Positions 48,155 through 56,692 of a stretch of DNA of 64,000 nt are shown one piece after another. The DNA comes from Clostridium tetanomorphum. Its GTDB lineage: Bacteria > Bacillota > Clostridia > Clostridiales > Clostridiaceae. Below the pieces are notes generated by a model that saw only the letters and a program-made list of their open reading frames with translations, searched no databases and was not told the DNA's origin. The translations under genes were made by a program, and so were the position numbers. Where the stretch lies: positions 51,765-115,764 of the forward strand of contig NZ_JAGGKA010000016.1 in the NCBI RefSeq assembly GCF_017873215.1, read 5' to 3'. How positions within the stretch are numbered: the first letter of the stretch is position 1; each line of letters opens with the position of its first letter.

Positions 48155-48520
48155 TTTTGGTTCTGGAAGTGTGACAAAAAGTATTTTAGATGTTGCACTT
48201 CCTATTACTCTGGTACAAATTTTGAATTTACTGTACAATATCGTTGACCGTATTTATATCGGTCACATACCAAAAATTGGTGATTTAGCATTAACAGGTG
48301 TGGCTGCTTGTGATTTGTTTCCCTGTTACGTTTATAAAGTTATCCAATAATACGCCTGAATTAGTGCAGGCAGGAATTGCTGCTATTCGAATATACTTTT
48401 TTGGCTTTTTTTGATGGCACTTCATTCAACAGGGCAGAATACATTGTAGCTTTATGCATGGCAAAGGAAGCTACTTTTTACTCCCTGCTACGAAAGGTTA
48501 TTATTGTTATATTGCTATGA
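48135..48520 (+). pseudogene. MATE family efflux pump remnant
   Basis: From GTG 48135 (GGAGGG upstream) the frame encodes a MATE N-terminus: SVTKSILDVALPITLVQILNLLYNIVDRIYIG split over ~30 residues. After ALTGV it breaks. Pieces of the C-terminal half follow in other frames: TPELVQAGIAAIRIYFFGFF, MALHSTGQNT, VALCMAKEATFYSLLRKVI. The gaps fit one T lost from the T run at 48406-48412 and one T lost near 48445, plus a large internal deletion. Stop near 48518. Confidence 0.75.
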
Positions 48521-48594
48521 GGCATAAAGTTCAAGTTGAATTAAAAGAACCTATTCTAGGTAAACAATGTACCTTATAGCAAAAGAATTTTTTA

Positions 48595-48623
48595 TTGACA
48601 TAAGCGTTTATCAGGTATACAAT
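48595..48623 (+). promoter_or_regulatory. Promoter of the second marR gene
   Basis: TTGACA at 48595-48600 and TACAAT at 48618-48623, spacer 17. The start codon at 48630 is only seven bases after the -10, so transcription should begin at about the ATG. The -10 lies in a near-palindrome TATACAATTGTTATA. Confidence 0.7.
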
Positions 48624-48629
48624 TGTTAT

Positions 48630-49076
48630 ATGAATAAGATTGATGTAATAAGTGAACTTCCACGACAGTTTTTAGATACTATTGAACAATTTAATATTAG
48701 TGATAAAAAAGCCAGAAATTTTGGGACTGATAATGTATTATATCTTTCAGAAATCCACTTAATACAGTATATTGGTGATAGTGAAAGGCTATATGTTTCT
48801 GAGATTGCAAGAGGTTTAAGCATAACTAAGGGTGCAGTTTCTCAAATGGTTAAAAAACTTGAAAAAAAGGGGTATGTAGAAAAGATTCTTGATTCAGAGA
48901 ATAAGTCAAGAACTCTTGTACGTTTAACTGAAAAAGGGAAAATTGCTTATCTTGGACATAAAGAATACCATGAATACATTGATAAACTTGTTATATCAGC
49001 AATAGAAGGTTGCAGTACTCAAGAGGTTCTGGTTATTAAACAATTTTTAAAAAAAATGGAGGAAAATTTAAAATAG
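48630..49076 (+). CDS. MarR family transcriptional regulator
   Basis: 148 residues. Winged helix with LYLSEIHLIQYIG, LYVSEIARGLSITKGAVSQMVKKL and a KSRTLVRLTEKG wing. No ribosome site precedes ATG 48630, and the promoter places the RNA start there, so the mRNA is probably leaderless. An upstream frame extension to 48567 overlaps the promoter and is unlikely to be coding. The MATE pump 69 bases downstream is its likely target. Confidence 0.88.
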   Translation: MNKIDVISELPRQFLDTIEQFNISDKKARNFGTDNVLYLSEIHLIQYIGDSERLYVSEIARGLSITKGAVSQMVKKLEKKGYVEKILDSENKSRTLVRLTEKGKIAYLGHKEYHEYIDKLVISAIEGCSTQEVLVIKQFLKKMEENLK

Positions 49077-49107
49077 TACCGGAAGGTACTGTTTATTTTA
49101 AATCGAG

Positions 49108-49124
49108 CGTATAGTATGTATACG
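49108..49124. promoter_or_regulatory. Inverted repeat between marR and the MATE gene
   Basis: CGTATA-N5-TATACG. It lies 20-36 bases before the MATE start codon and may be the operator for the MarR protein. It partly resembles TATACAATTGTTATA at the marR promoter only in the TATAC element. Confidence 0.5.
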
Positions 49125-49144
49125 TTTGTAGAAAGGATGTTGTT

Positions 49145-50500
49145 ATGAATGAAAAACTTAAACTTATGAGAGAAGGAAATATTAATAAAGCATTGATTGT
49201 CCTGGGATTTCCAACTATTGTTGGATTATTAATGACAGGCTTTTATAATTTTGTAGATAGCTATTTTGTTGCACAACTTGGTACTAAAGCTATGGGGGCA
49301 ATTTCAATTGTTTATCCATTAGTTACCCTTGTTCCAGGAATTGGTCTATTTTTTGGTAATGGGGGTGCAGCATATATATCTGAACTGCTTGGATCAGGTG
49401 AAAAGGAAAATGCTGAGATAGTTCTATCATCAACGTTATTTTATTGCATTCTTACAGGTATTCTTTCACAGACTGTTTTACTTTTTCTAAAACCTTTATT
49501 AATCTTAATGGGTGCATCATCTATAGTACTTCCAATGGCAAGACAGTATGGGGTGATTTTAATTATATCATTTTTATTTCATATTTCTTCTGTTTGTCTT
49601 ATGAACTTAGTTCGTGCAGAAGGTGCAGTATGGCTAAGTACATTTTCCCAACTTGCAGGGTCAATTATAAATACTATTCTTGATCCGTTGTTAATTTTCA
49701 CATTTCATATGGGTATTGTAGGTGCAGCTATTGCAACTGCAATTTCTCAATTTATAGCTTTTGCTATTTTAATACAATATTATCTTCGTAAAAAAAGCTA
49801 CTTAAAGTTATCTTTTAAAAATATAAGATTCAATAAATGGATTATTAGTCCAATTTTTAAAGTTGGCTTCCCTATTTTCGCTATAAATTTTTTTCAAAGT
49901 ATATCTTTAAGTGCAACTAATGTAGCTGCGGCTTCATATGGAGATAATACCATAGCAGCCATTGGTATTGTAAATCGTGTGGTAGGTATGACAACCTTTG
50001 CCATTACAGGATTTTCAAGAGGATACCAAACATTTATTTCTTTTAATTATGGAGCTAACAATATGGACAGGGTAAAGAAAGCAACTAAAATATCTTATAT
50101 ATGGGGAATTTCTTTTGGTATTGTTGTTTCGTTATGTCAAGTTGTATTTTCAAGATATATTGTTTGTGCATTTTCCGCTGATGAGAAAGTAATTTCAATT
50201 GGTATACATGCTTTATTTGCTGGAAGCATTCTATTTTTTACATATGGTTTTCAAGCTATTGCAATAGTATACTTGTTATGTATAAAACATAATAGAGCAG
50301 GATTTATATTTAGTGTTGGTAGACAAGGACTATTTTTTCTTCCTGTACTTTTTTTAGCTTCGCATTTCTTTAATGTTAGAGGTATTTTATATGCTCAGTC
50401 TATGGCTGATCTTATTACAACATTGCTACTAATTGTATATATAAAAAGATTAAGCCATACTGATGGTAAAGTAATTAAAGATATGCAGGTAAGTAGTTAA
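49145..50500 (+). CDS. MATE family multidrug efflux pump
   Basis: 451 residues, about twelve membrane helices in two related halves. N-terminal NINKALIVLGFPTIVGLLMTGFYNFVDSYFVAQLG (in parts) and MGAISIVYPLV are typical, with AAIGIVNRVVGM in the second half. It exports cationic or other drugs using a sodium or proton gradient. AAAGGATG ribosome site. Intact, in contrast to the MATE remnant just upstream, so the pair may show replacement of one pump by another. Confidence 0.92.
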   Translation: MNEKLKLMREGNINKALIVLGFPTIVGLLMTGFYNFVDSYFVAQLGTKAMGAISIVYPLVTLVPGIGLFFGNGGAAYISELLGSGEKENAEIVLSSTLFYCILTGILSQTVLLFLKPLLILMGASSIVLPMARQYGVILIISFLFHISSVCLMNLVRAEGAVWLSTFSQLAGSIINTILDPLLIFTFHMGIVGAAIATAISQFIAFAILIQYYLRKKSYLKLSFKNIRFNKWIISPIFKVGFPIFAINFFQSISLSATNVAAASYGDNTIAAIGIVNRVVGMTTFAITGFSRGYQTFISFNYGANNMDRVKKATKISYIWGISFGIVVSLCQVVFSRYIVCAFSADEKVISIGIHALFAGSILFFTYGFQAIAIVYLLCIKHNRAGFIFSVGRQGLFFLPVLFLASHFFNVRGILYAQSMADLITTLLLIVYIKRLSHTDGKVIKDMQVSS

Positions 50501-50529
50501 ATATAGATAGTTATTAATCCTAGAATAGT

Positions 50530-50550
50530 TGTCAATGATTGATAATCGCA
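50530..50550. promoter_or_regulatory. Weak Fur-type box upstream of the nik-type operon
   Basis: On the minus strand GATTATCAAT followed closely by TTGACA, sharing these elements with the box at the fur promoter (9876-9890). Forward it contains GATT-GAT-AATC. It is about 230 bases before the first importer gene. The rest of the 277-base gap (50501-50777) is AT-rich with no gene or clear hairpin. Confidence 0.3.
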
Positions 50551-50777
50551 AATTTATATATCTAAATTATTACAGTTGCTACAATAATTTTATTTTAGAT
50601 GCTGCCATTCTAGCTAGCTTATAACACAATTATATAATATAGTACAAGTAAATTCATAACTTATTCTTATTCTGCCCATTTTTCGCAAGGATGTTTGTCC
50701 AAATTAAAAGAATCTCATTTCAAAACAATGAAAGTTTCCGTTATATCCTTTATAAAACATTTATACAAAATAATTGA

Positions 50778-51437
50778 ATGTATTGTACCATAATAAAACA
50801 ATATATTCAATTAATAAAACAATATAGGAAGTACATCAAAGGTGTTTTGAAAGGAAATTTAGGAACATCTTTAGTAACGAATAACCTTGTTTCACAAGAT
50901 ATAGGAACAAAAATGAAACCTACTATACTAGGAATATCTGTGCCTAATTTTTGGTTTGGATATATATTGCTTTTATGTCTGTCAGTTAAATTATCAATTT
51001 TTAAGGTAGTAGATTATGGAACAATGAAGAGTTTAATTTTACCGTCTTTTACATTTGCGTTACCAGTGGCATCATCACTTATTAGAATTTTAAGAAGTGA
51101 TATTATTTCTGAATTTGGTAAAGACTATTATATTTATGCCAAAGCAAGAGGAATCAAAGGCAAAAAACTTATTGCTCATGTAATTAGGAATGCTTTACCA
51201 CCTGTAATCACAATGTTCTTTCAAAATGTAGGATTTTTAATTGGAGGTAGTGCCATTATTGAAAGCGTATTTTCATGGCCGGGATTTGGAGGATACTTTG
51301 TAAAAGCAATTTTAGAAAGAGATTTACCTGCAATATCAGGATGTGTTTTGGCAATAGCTATAATATTTCTATTTTGTAATTGGTTAAGTAATACTTTAAG
51401 TGTAAAACTTAATCCTATTATAGCTAGGAGGGAATGA
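50778..51437 (+). pseudogene. nikB: Nickel/peptide ABC permease, NikB type, truncated
   Basis: 219 residues where about 310 are expected. The first membrane helix and ~75 residues are absent; homology starts near YRKYIKGVLKGNLGTS. A second, in-frame gap of about 40-45 residues lies between GTKMKPT and ISVPNFWFGYILL. The remainder is complete, including the EAA loop YAKARGIKGKKLIAHVIRNALPP and SVFSWPGFGGYFVKAI. It is probably non-functional. Next gene nikC begins five bases after. Confidence 0.75.
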
Positions 51438-51441
51438 AATA

Positions 51442-52257
51442 ATGAGAAAATTTATTAAAAATAAACAGATAGTTATTGGATTCATAATGATTCTTTGTAT
51501 AGTTACTATAGCAGTATTGGCTCCATTTATTATTCCTAATAATCCTTATGATGTTGATATTACAAATAAATTTGCATCTAATGGAAACAAATATCCTCTT
51601 GGAACGGATCAGCTTGGAAGGTGTGTGTTATCAAGGTTGATGTTAGGAGCAACATATTCTATATCTATTTCTTTAGTAACTCTCTTAATACTTGTAGCAA
51701 TAAGCATATTAATAGGAGTAACTAGTGTATTTTATGGTGGAATTTATGACTCTATAATTTCAGCATTATGTAATGTATTTATGGCATTTCCTCCATTTGC
51801 TGTAGTATTGTCCTTATCCAACGTACTAGGACAAGGTGTTAAAAATCTTATTTTATCCCTAGTAATATCTATGTGGGTATGGTTTGTAAGAGTAATTAGA
51901 TCCTATGTAAAGGTGGAGATGAAGAAGGATTATATTATTTCATCAAGGATTGTGGGCTGCAGTAATTTAAAAATTATTATATTCCATCTGCTACCAAATC
52001 TTGTACCTATGTTATTGGTATATTTTAGCACTAGTATTGCAGCATTAATATTGATGATATCAGGGTATGCTTTTTTAGGTATAGGATTTGACCCAAATAT
52101 TCCTGAATGGGGAGCAATGCTTAGTAATGGAAAAGCATATCTTTATTCTTCACCAAAGATGATTATATTACCAGGAATTTGCATTCTTTTTACAGCAACA
52201 GCTTTTAATCTTTTTGGAGAAGGATTAAGAGATATTATAGCACCGAGGAGAGTATGA
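51442..52257 (+). CDS. nikC: Nickel/peptide ABC permease, NikC type
   Basis: 271 residues, about six membrane helices, BPD_transp_1 fold of the Dpp/Opp/Nik group. Features: HPLGTDQ-like YPLGTDQLGRCVLSRLMLG, an EAA loop region ISSRIVGCSNLKIIIFHLLPN, SGYAFLGIGFDPNIPEWGAML. Complete with good ribosome site GGAGGGAATG. The only damage-free permease of this operon. Nickel versus dipeptide specificity is inferred from overall operon resemblance, not proven. Confidence 0.8.
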   Translation: MRKFIKNKQIVIGFIMILCIVTIAVLAPFIIPNNPYDVDITNKFASNGNKYPLGTDQLGRCVLSRLMLGATYSISISLVTLLILVAISILIGVTSVFYGGIYDSIISALCNVFMAFPPFAVVLSLSNVLGQGVKNLILSLVISMWVWFVRVIRSYVKVEMKKDYIISSRIVGCSNLKIIIFHLLPNLVPMLLVYFSTSIAALILMISGYAFLGIGFDPNIPEWGAMLSNGKAYLYSSPKMIILPGICILFTATAFNLFGEGLRDIIAPRRV

Positions 52258-52258
52258 A

Positions 52259-53034
52259 ATGAAAATATTATTGGTTAAAAATTTGACAGTGTCTTTAAAT
52301 AAAACTGAAGAAAAGATTATAGATCATATTTCTTTTGAGGTTTTTGATAATGAAATAATTGGTATTGCTGGTGAAAGTGGAAGCGGAAAGAGTACTTTGA
52401 GCTTGTCTATTTTGGGGTTGCTGAATAGTGAAACTTTTCGAGTTTCAGGAAATGTTTTTTATAAGGGAAATGATATTTTAGCTTTTTCGAAGAAGAACAG
52501 AGAAAAACTTCTTGGGAAAGAAATGACTTTAGTTCTTCAAAATCCAATGACAGCCTTTGATCCTACAGTATCTGTTGGAAAACAAATGGTGGAAACGATA
52601 AAAACAGTTAAGAATATAAACTTTTCAGAAGCAAGGAAAATAAGCATAGAGAGTTTAAAGAGGATGAATATGAAAAATGAACAGGATATATTGATGCCCT
52701 TCCTTTTCAATTGAGCGGAGGGCAATTACAGAGAATTATGATGGCCATATGTATGATAATTAAAAGTAAAGTTGTTTTTATGGATGAGATAACAGCTTCC
52801 ATTGATATAGAAAATCGTAACAATATGGTTTCTCTCATAAAAGAGCTAAGAAAATTGGGAGCTACAATTGTATTCATTACTCATGATTTCAAAACACTTT
52901 ATAGAATTGCGGATAGGATTATCATAATGAAGAATGGAAAAATTGTTGAAATCAACACAACGGGCCAAATATTTTCAAAACCACAAGGAATATATACCAA
53001 ACAACTTCTCGAAGCAAATTTTATTAGGAGATGA
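52259..53034 (+). pseudogene. nikD: ABC importer ATPase, NikD type, frameshifted
   Basis: The first frame (52259-52714) carries Walker A GESGSGKST and the Q-loop LQNPMTAFDP; it ends at ILMPFLFN. The second (to 53034) carries SGGQLQRIMMA, Walker B VVFMDEITASID and ITHDF. The frames are two positions apart, consistent with loss of one base near 52692; restored, the text reads QDILDALPFQLSGGQLQR. Both halves of the ATP site are thus on different polypeptides. Overlaps nikE by four bases (ATGA). Confidence 0.85.
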
Positions 53035-53816
53035 TTTATATATTAGAATTAGTAAATGTATCAAAGGAATATAAAAGAAAGAACAAAGAAACTGTGATGG
53101 CAGTTGACAATGTCAGCTTTACGCTTAAGAAAGGACAGATTTATTCTATGGTAGGGGAAAGTGGAAGCGGTAAAAGTACTGTTGCTCGTATGATAAATAT
53201 GATGGAGATGCCAAGTAAAGGTGAAGTTCGATTTAAAGATAATGTGTTAAACAATTTAAAATACAAAGATATTCTTTATATGCGAAAAAATATTCAGCTT
53301 GTGCTTCAAAATGGGAAAGCATCTCTTAACCCTACTAAAAGTGTTCAATATTTAATTGAGGAGCCTATGAAAAATATTTTGAATTTTTCTCGTGAATTAA
53401 TAAAGAAACACTTATATGATGTAATGGATAAATTAGAATTACCAAAATTATATTTAAAAAAGAGACCCTATGAACTAAGCGGAGGAGAACAGCAGAGAGT
53501 TTGTATTGCTAGAGCTTTAACGGTTTCTCCAGAACTAATTGTATTTGATGAATCTCTTTCAGGTCAAGATGCTATAACCAGAAAGAAATTGATGGATGTT
53601 CTTAAAAATATTCAAAGTAAAAATAGCTGCACTATGTTATTGATAACTCATGACATTGACGTCGCTCTTTATATGTCAGATCACATATTAGTTATGAAGG
53701 AAGGGAAATTAATTGAAGAAGTGAATTTTATTACAGATATGAATTCTTTAAAAGAAGAATATAGCAGAACACTTTTTAGTGAATATATAAAAAAAGAATG
53801 GAGAAATGTGGAATGA
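53031..53816 (+). CDS. nikE: ABC importer ATPase, NikE type
   Basis: 261 residues. Walker A GESGSGKST near 42-50, Q-loop VLQNGKASLNP, signature ELSGGEQQRVCIARAL, Walker B LIVFDESLSGQD and H-loop ITHDID. Normal end and length for NikE/DppF. Shares a four-base ATGA overlap with both nikD (start) and nikA (stop), indicating a translationally coupled operon. Intact itself, but its partners NikB, NikD and NikA are damaged. Confidence 0.82.
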   Translation: MIYILELVNVSKEYKRKNKETVMAVDNVSFTLKKGQIYSMVGESGSGKSTVARMINMMEMPSKGEVRFKDNVLNNLKYKDILYMRKNIQLVLQNGKASLNPTKSVQYLIEEPMKNILNFSRELIKKHLYDVMDKLELPKLYLKKRPYELSGGEQQRVCIARALTVSPELIVFDESLSGQDAITRKKLMDVLKNIQSKNSCTMLLITHDIDVALYMSDHILVMKEGKLIEEVNFITDMNSLKEEYSRTLFSEYIKKEWRNVE

Positions 53817-55459
53817 AGAAAAAGGGTTTATTACTTATTTATTGTCTAATTATTATATGTATTTTATCAGCTTGTGGTAAAGAAAAAATGGAGGCAGAAA
53901 ATATAAGTGATGGAGCAATTAGAACAACGGGAGAACAACAGGAGAAAACTGCTACGTTTTGTGAAAGCTGGGATTTTGAAGGAGGCTTTTTCACAGTGTT
54001 ATCTCCCAATTTAACAGCTAATTATGGTTCTTATAATTATCTATCTAATTTTTATGATACTTTGGTAAAGTATGATGATAATAAAATAGTTCCTTCATTG
54101 GCGCAAAAATGGGAAATTTCAAAGGATGGTAGGGAATATACCTTTCATCTAAAAAATGGAGTAAAATTTAGTGATGGAAGGGAGTTAAATTCAGAAGCTG
54201 TGAAAAAATCTATTGAGAATGCTCCAAAATTATTAGGAAAATACAATGGTGCCTATGGAATTACTTCAACGTTAATAGAAAAAGTAGAGGCATTAGATAA
54301 AGATACAGTGAAAATCATATTAAAGTCTCCATATTACGGAGCACTTCATGATTTAATTATGACTAATACCTTTGGAATTATGTCACCTACAGCCTATAAA
54401 GAAGATGGATCTTTGAGTGAAGAAACCAAAACAAAAACCTTTGGTACAGGACCATATATGTATAAAGGTAAAAAAGAAAAGGATTCTTATTATTTTGTTT
54501 TAAATCCTTATTATACAGGAGAAGTTCCAGTACTTTCTTCATTTAATGTAAAGACCATTCCTGATAATGACCCAAAACTGTTAGCACTACAAAGTGGAGA
54601 GATCCATATGATTTTAGGATCCAATAATATATCTTATGATAGCTATAAGAAATTTGAAAAGGAAGATAAAATTCATGGAGTAATTTCCAAAAAGAAAGAC
54701 GTTACAAGATTTTTAGGACTAAATGCATCTATTAAGCCATTTGATGACTGTGAAGTGCGCTTGGCAATAAATCATGCAATTGATAAAAATTCTATAGCAA
54801 AAGACATTTTTCATGGATTCGAGGATGTTGCAAACACTTTTTTAAGTCCAGATCTGCCTTATTGTAATGTTCCTTTGAAAGGTTACAATTATAATGTGAA
54901 AGAAGCTGAAAAAATATTAGATAATGCAGGGTGGAGAAAAAATTCTAATGGGATAAGAGAAAAGAATGGCATTAAGTTAGAAGGGAACTTGCTCTATATG
55001 TCAGGTCTTGCAGATGAAGAAACATTGGCTTCAAAAATTTCATCGGATTTATCTAAAATATGAGTGAAATTATTACCAAAAGCCTTAGAAAGAAATACCT
55101 TATATCAAACTATAGGCAGTGGGAAATATGGAGCTGCACTTCAGACCACTTATGGTATGCCCTATGATCCTTATTTAGTAGTTGCAAATCTAAATAGACA
55201 TATCATAAAGGATAATTTAGTAGCACAAGGGCTTGTGGGAGTTAAAAACGGGGATAAAATGGTAATAGAACTTAATAATATGATTGATGAAAAACAGATA
55301 CAAAATCAATATAAAAAGATTTTAACAGCAGTGGAGAAATCAGCAAGTCTTATCCCTATTACTTATAAAAAACAGATAGCCTTGTATAGATCAGACAAAA
55401 TGAAGGGATATAAATTTTATAGCATTCCTACAATTTATGATATTCAATGCTCAAGATAA
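53813..55459 (+). pseudogene. nikA: Nickel/peptide-binding lipoprotein, NikA type, with an internal stop
   Basis: A family 5 solute-binding protein. Lipoprotein signal with lipobox LSAC (ILSACGK). PSLAQKWEISKDGREYTFHLKNGVKFSDG in parts, then DPYLVVANL region. The frame is interrupted by TGA at 55061-55063 and continues in the same frame as VKLLPKALERNTLYQ to the end. A GGA to TGA change (Gly to stop: KI-G-VKLL) explains it; about 549 residues if restored. ATG 53813 overlaps the nikE stop; the ATG at 53798 is upstream of it and less likely. Confidence 0.85.
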
Positions 55460-55465
55460 AATCAT

Positions 55466-55504
55466 AAAAAAATAGGAGTCTATAGAAAATGGACTCCTAT
55501 TTTA
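55466..55504. terminator. Bidirectional terminator between nikA and araC
   Basis: AATAGGAGTC (55471-55480) and GACTCCTATT (55492-55501), with A and T runs on both sides. Ends two convergent units. Confidence 0.8.
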
Positions 55505-56477
55505 CATAATGAGCTCGCCTATATTCACCTGGACTTATACCATAATAACTTTTAAAAAGTCCTGAGAAATGACCGCTGTTTTTGTATCCTAATTCTTCCG
55601 CAATGGAGGTAATGCTGTCTTCTGTATTTAACAAAAGTGATAGGGCTGCATTCATTCGCAAATCCTTAAGATATTGATATGGAGTTGTACCGAAATAATC
55701 CTTAAAAGCCAACAAAAACCGAGATGTACTCATTTTGGACATGTTAGCAAGTTCTCCGAGGCTTGGATAGCTTCCAATATTATTTTGCAGGTATTTTTCT
55801 GTTTTGTTTAAAAGACGTTTATCAGTTTTAGTAAGTCTTACAGATATATGTTCTTTTTCCCACTTTTCATTCTTGTCATGGGTAACAAGAGACAATATTT
55901 CTAAAACTTTACTTTCTAAGTAGATTTTTTGTGATATTCCTTTAGCTTTACACATTTTGATTTGATTGAAAATAAAATTAAGTTCCGGTGATACAGGATT
56001 TCTAGCAAGGTACTTAAAGGCAGTTGTGAAGTTTTTATAACTGTCGTCATAGCGATTTTTAAGAAAGCGATCAAAATAATCTCTGGTAATGATTACCTTT
56101 GTAAATTCTATTGGATTATTTTTTTCGCAGAATACATGAACAAGTTTATTTGTATTTATATAACATAAAATACCTGTATTTACTTCCTTGAAATTTCGTT
56201 TTCCTACTTTATATGAGCTAGAAGTTGTATCAAATCTACTTATTTCTATATATTCCTGTTTAATTTCCGATACTTTTTCAAAGTCATAATTGGGAGTATA
56301 TCTTGCAATTAGCACAATAAATTCATTATTTGAATTTATGATACGAAAAAAACCATCTCCATAGTTAGGATTCATACGATAATATTTTTCATATTCAGTT
56401 GAGAATTCTGGAATATAGATAAAATTAAGCTCTGTAGGAGCCTGTGCGAAATATTCTATTATACTTTTACTGATCAT
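55497..56477 (-). CDS. AraC family transcriptional regulator
   Basis: 326 residues. The C-terminal ~100 residues are the two helix-turn-helices of AraC: LGELANMSKMSTSRFLLAFKDYFGTTPYQYLKDLR in parts, then SITSIAEELGYKNSGHFSGLFKSYYGISPGEYRR. The N-terminal part is a YbtA-type or cupin-like sensor without clear motifs. It is divergent from two ABC half-transporter genes, an arrangement seen for YbtA with YbtP/YbtQ. Likely activator of those genes. Confidence 0.88.
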   Translation of the reverse strand: MISKSIIEYFAQAPTELNFIYIPEFSTEYEKYYRMNPNYGDGFFRIINSNNEFIVLIARYTPNYDFEKVSEIKQEYIEISRFDTTSSSYKVGKRNFKEVNTGILCYINTNKLVHVFCEKNNPIEFTKVIITRDYFDRFLKNRYDDSYKNFTTAFKYLARNPVSPELNFIFNQIKMCKAKGISQKIYLESKVLEILSLVTHDKNEKWEKEHISVRLTKTDKRLLNKTEKYLQNNIGSYPSLGELANMSKMSTSRFLLAFKDYFGTTPYQYLKDLRMNAALSLLLNTEDSITSIAEELGYKNSGHFSGLFKSYYGISPGEYRRAHYVK

Positions 56478-56692
56478 AACTAACTCCCTCCTTACATTTT
56501 ATATATTATCACAGAAAAAAGATAAAATAAAACAAAAAACAATCATAAAAAAGCAAATGAAAATTTTAAATTAGCTATAAAACTTTGAAAATAAAGGGAA
56601 TATGCAAGAAGATAAAATTAAGTTTAAAAAGGTTGATCTATCTTGATCTAAACCGCAACTATGTAAATAGACATAGACAAGGAGGAAAAAAT

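Noticed and set aside
48567..48629. Upstream start for the second marR gene
   Set aside because: The extension covers the TTGACA and TACAAT promoter elements and has no ribosome site.
56585..56692. N-terminal extension of the first ABC half-transporter
   Set aside because: No ribosome site before 56585, while GGAGG lies just before ATG 56693, where the family normally starts.
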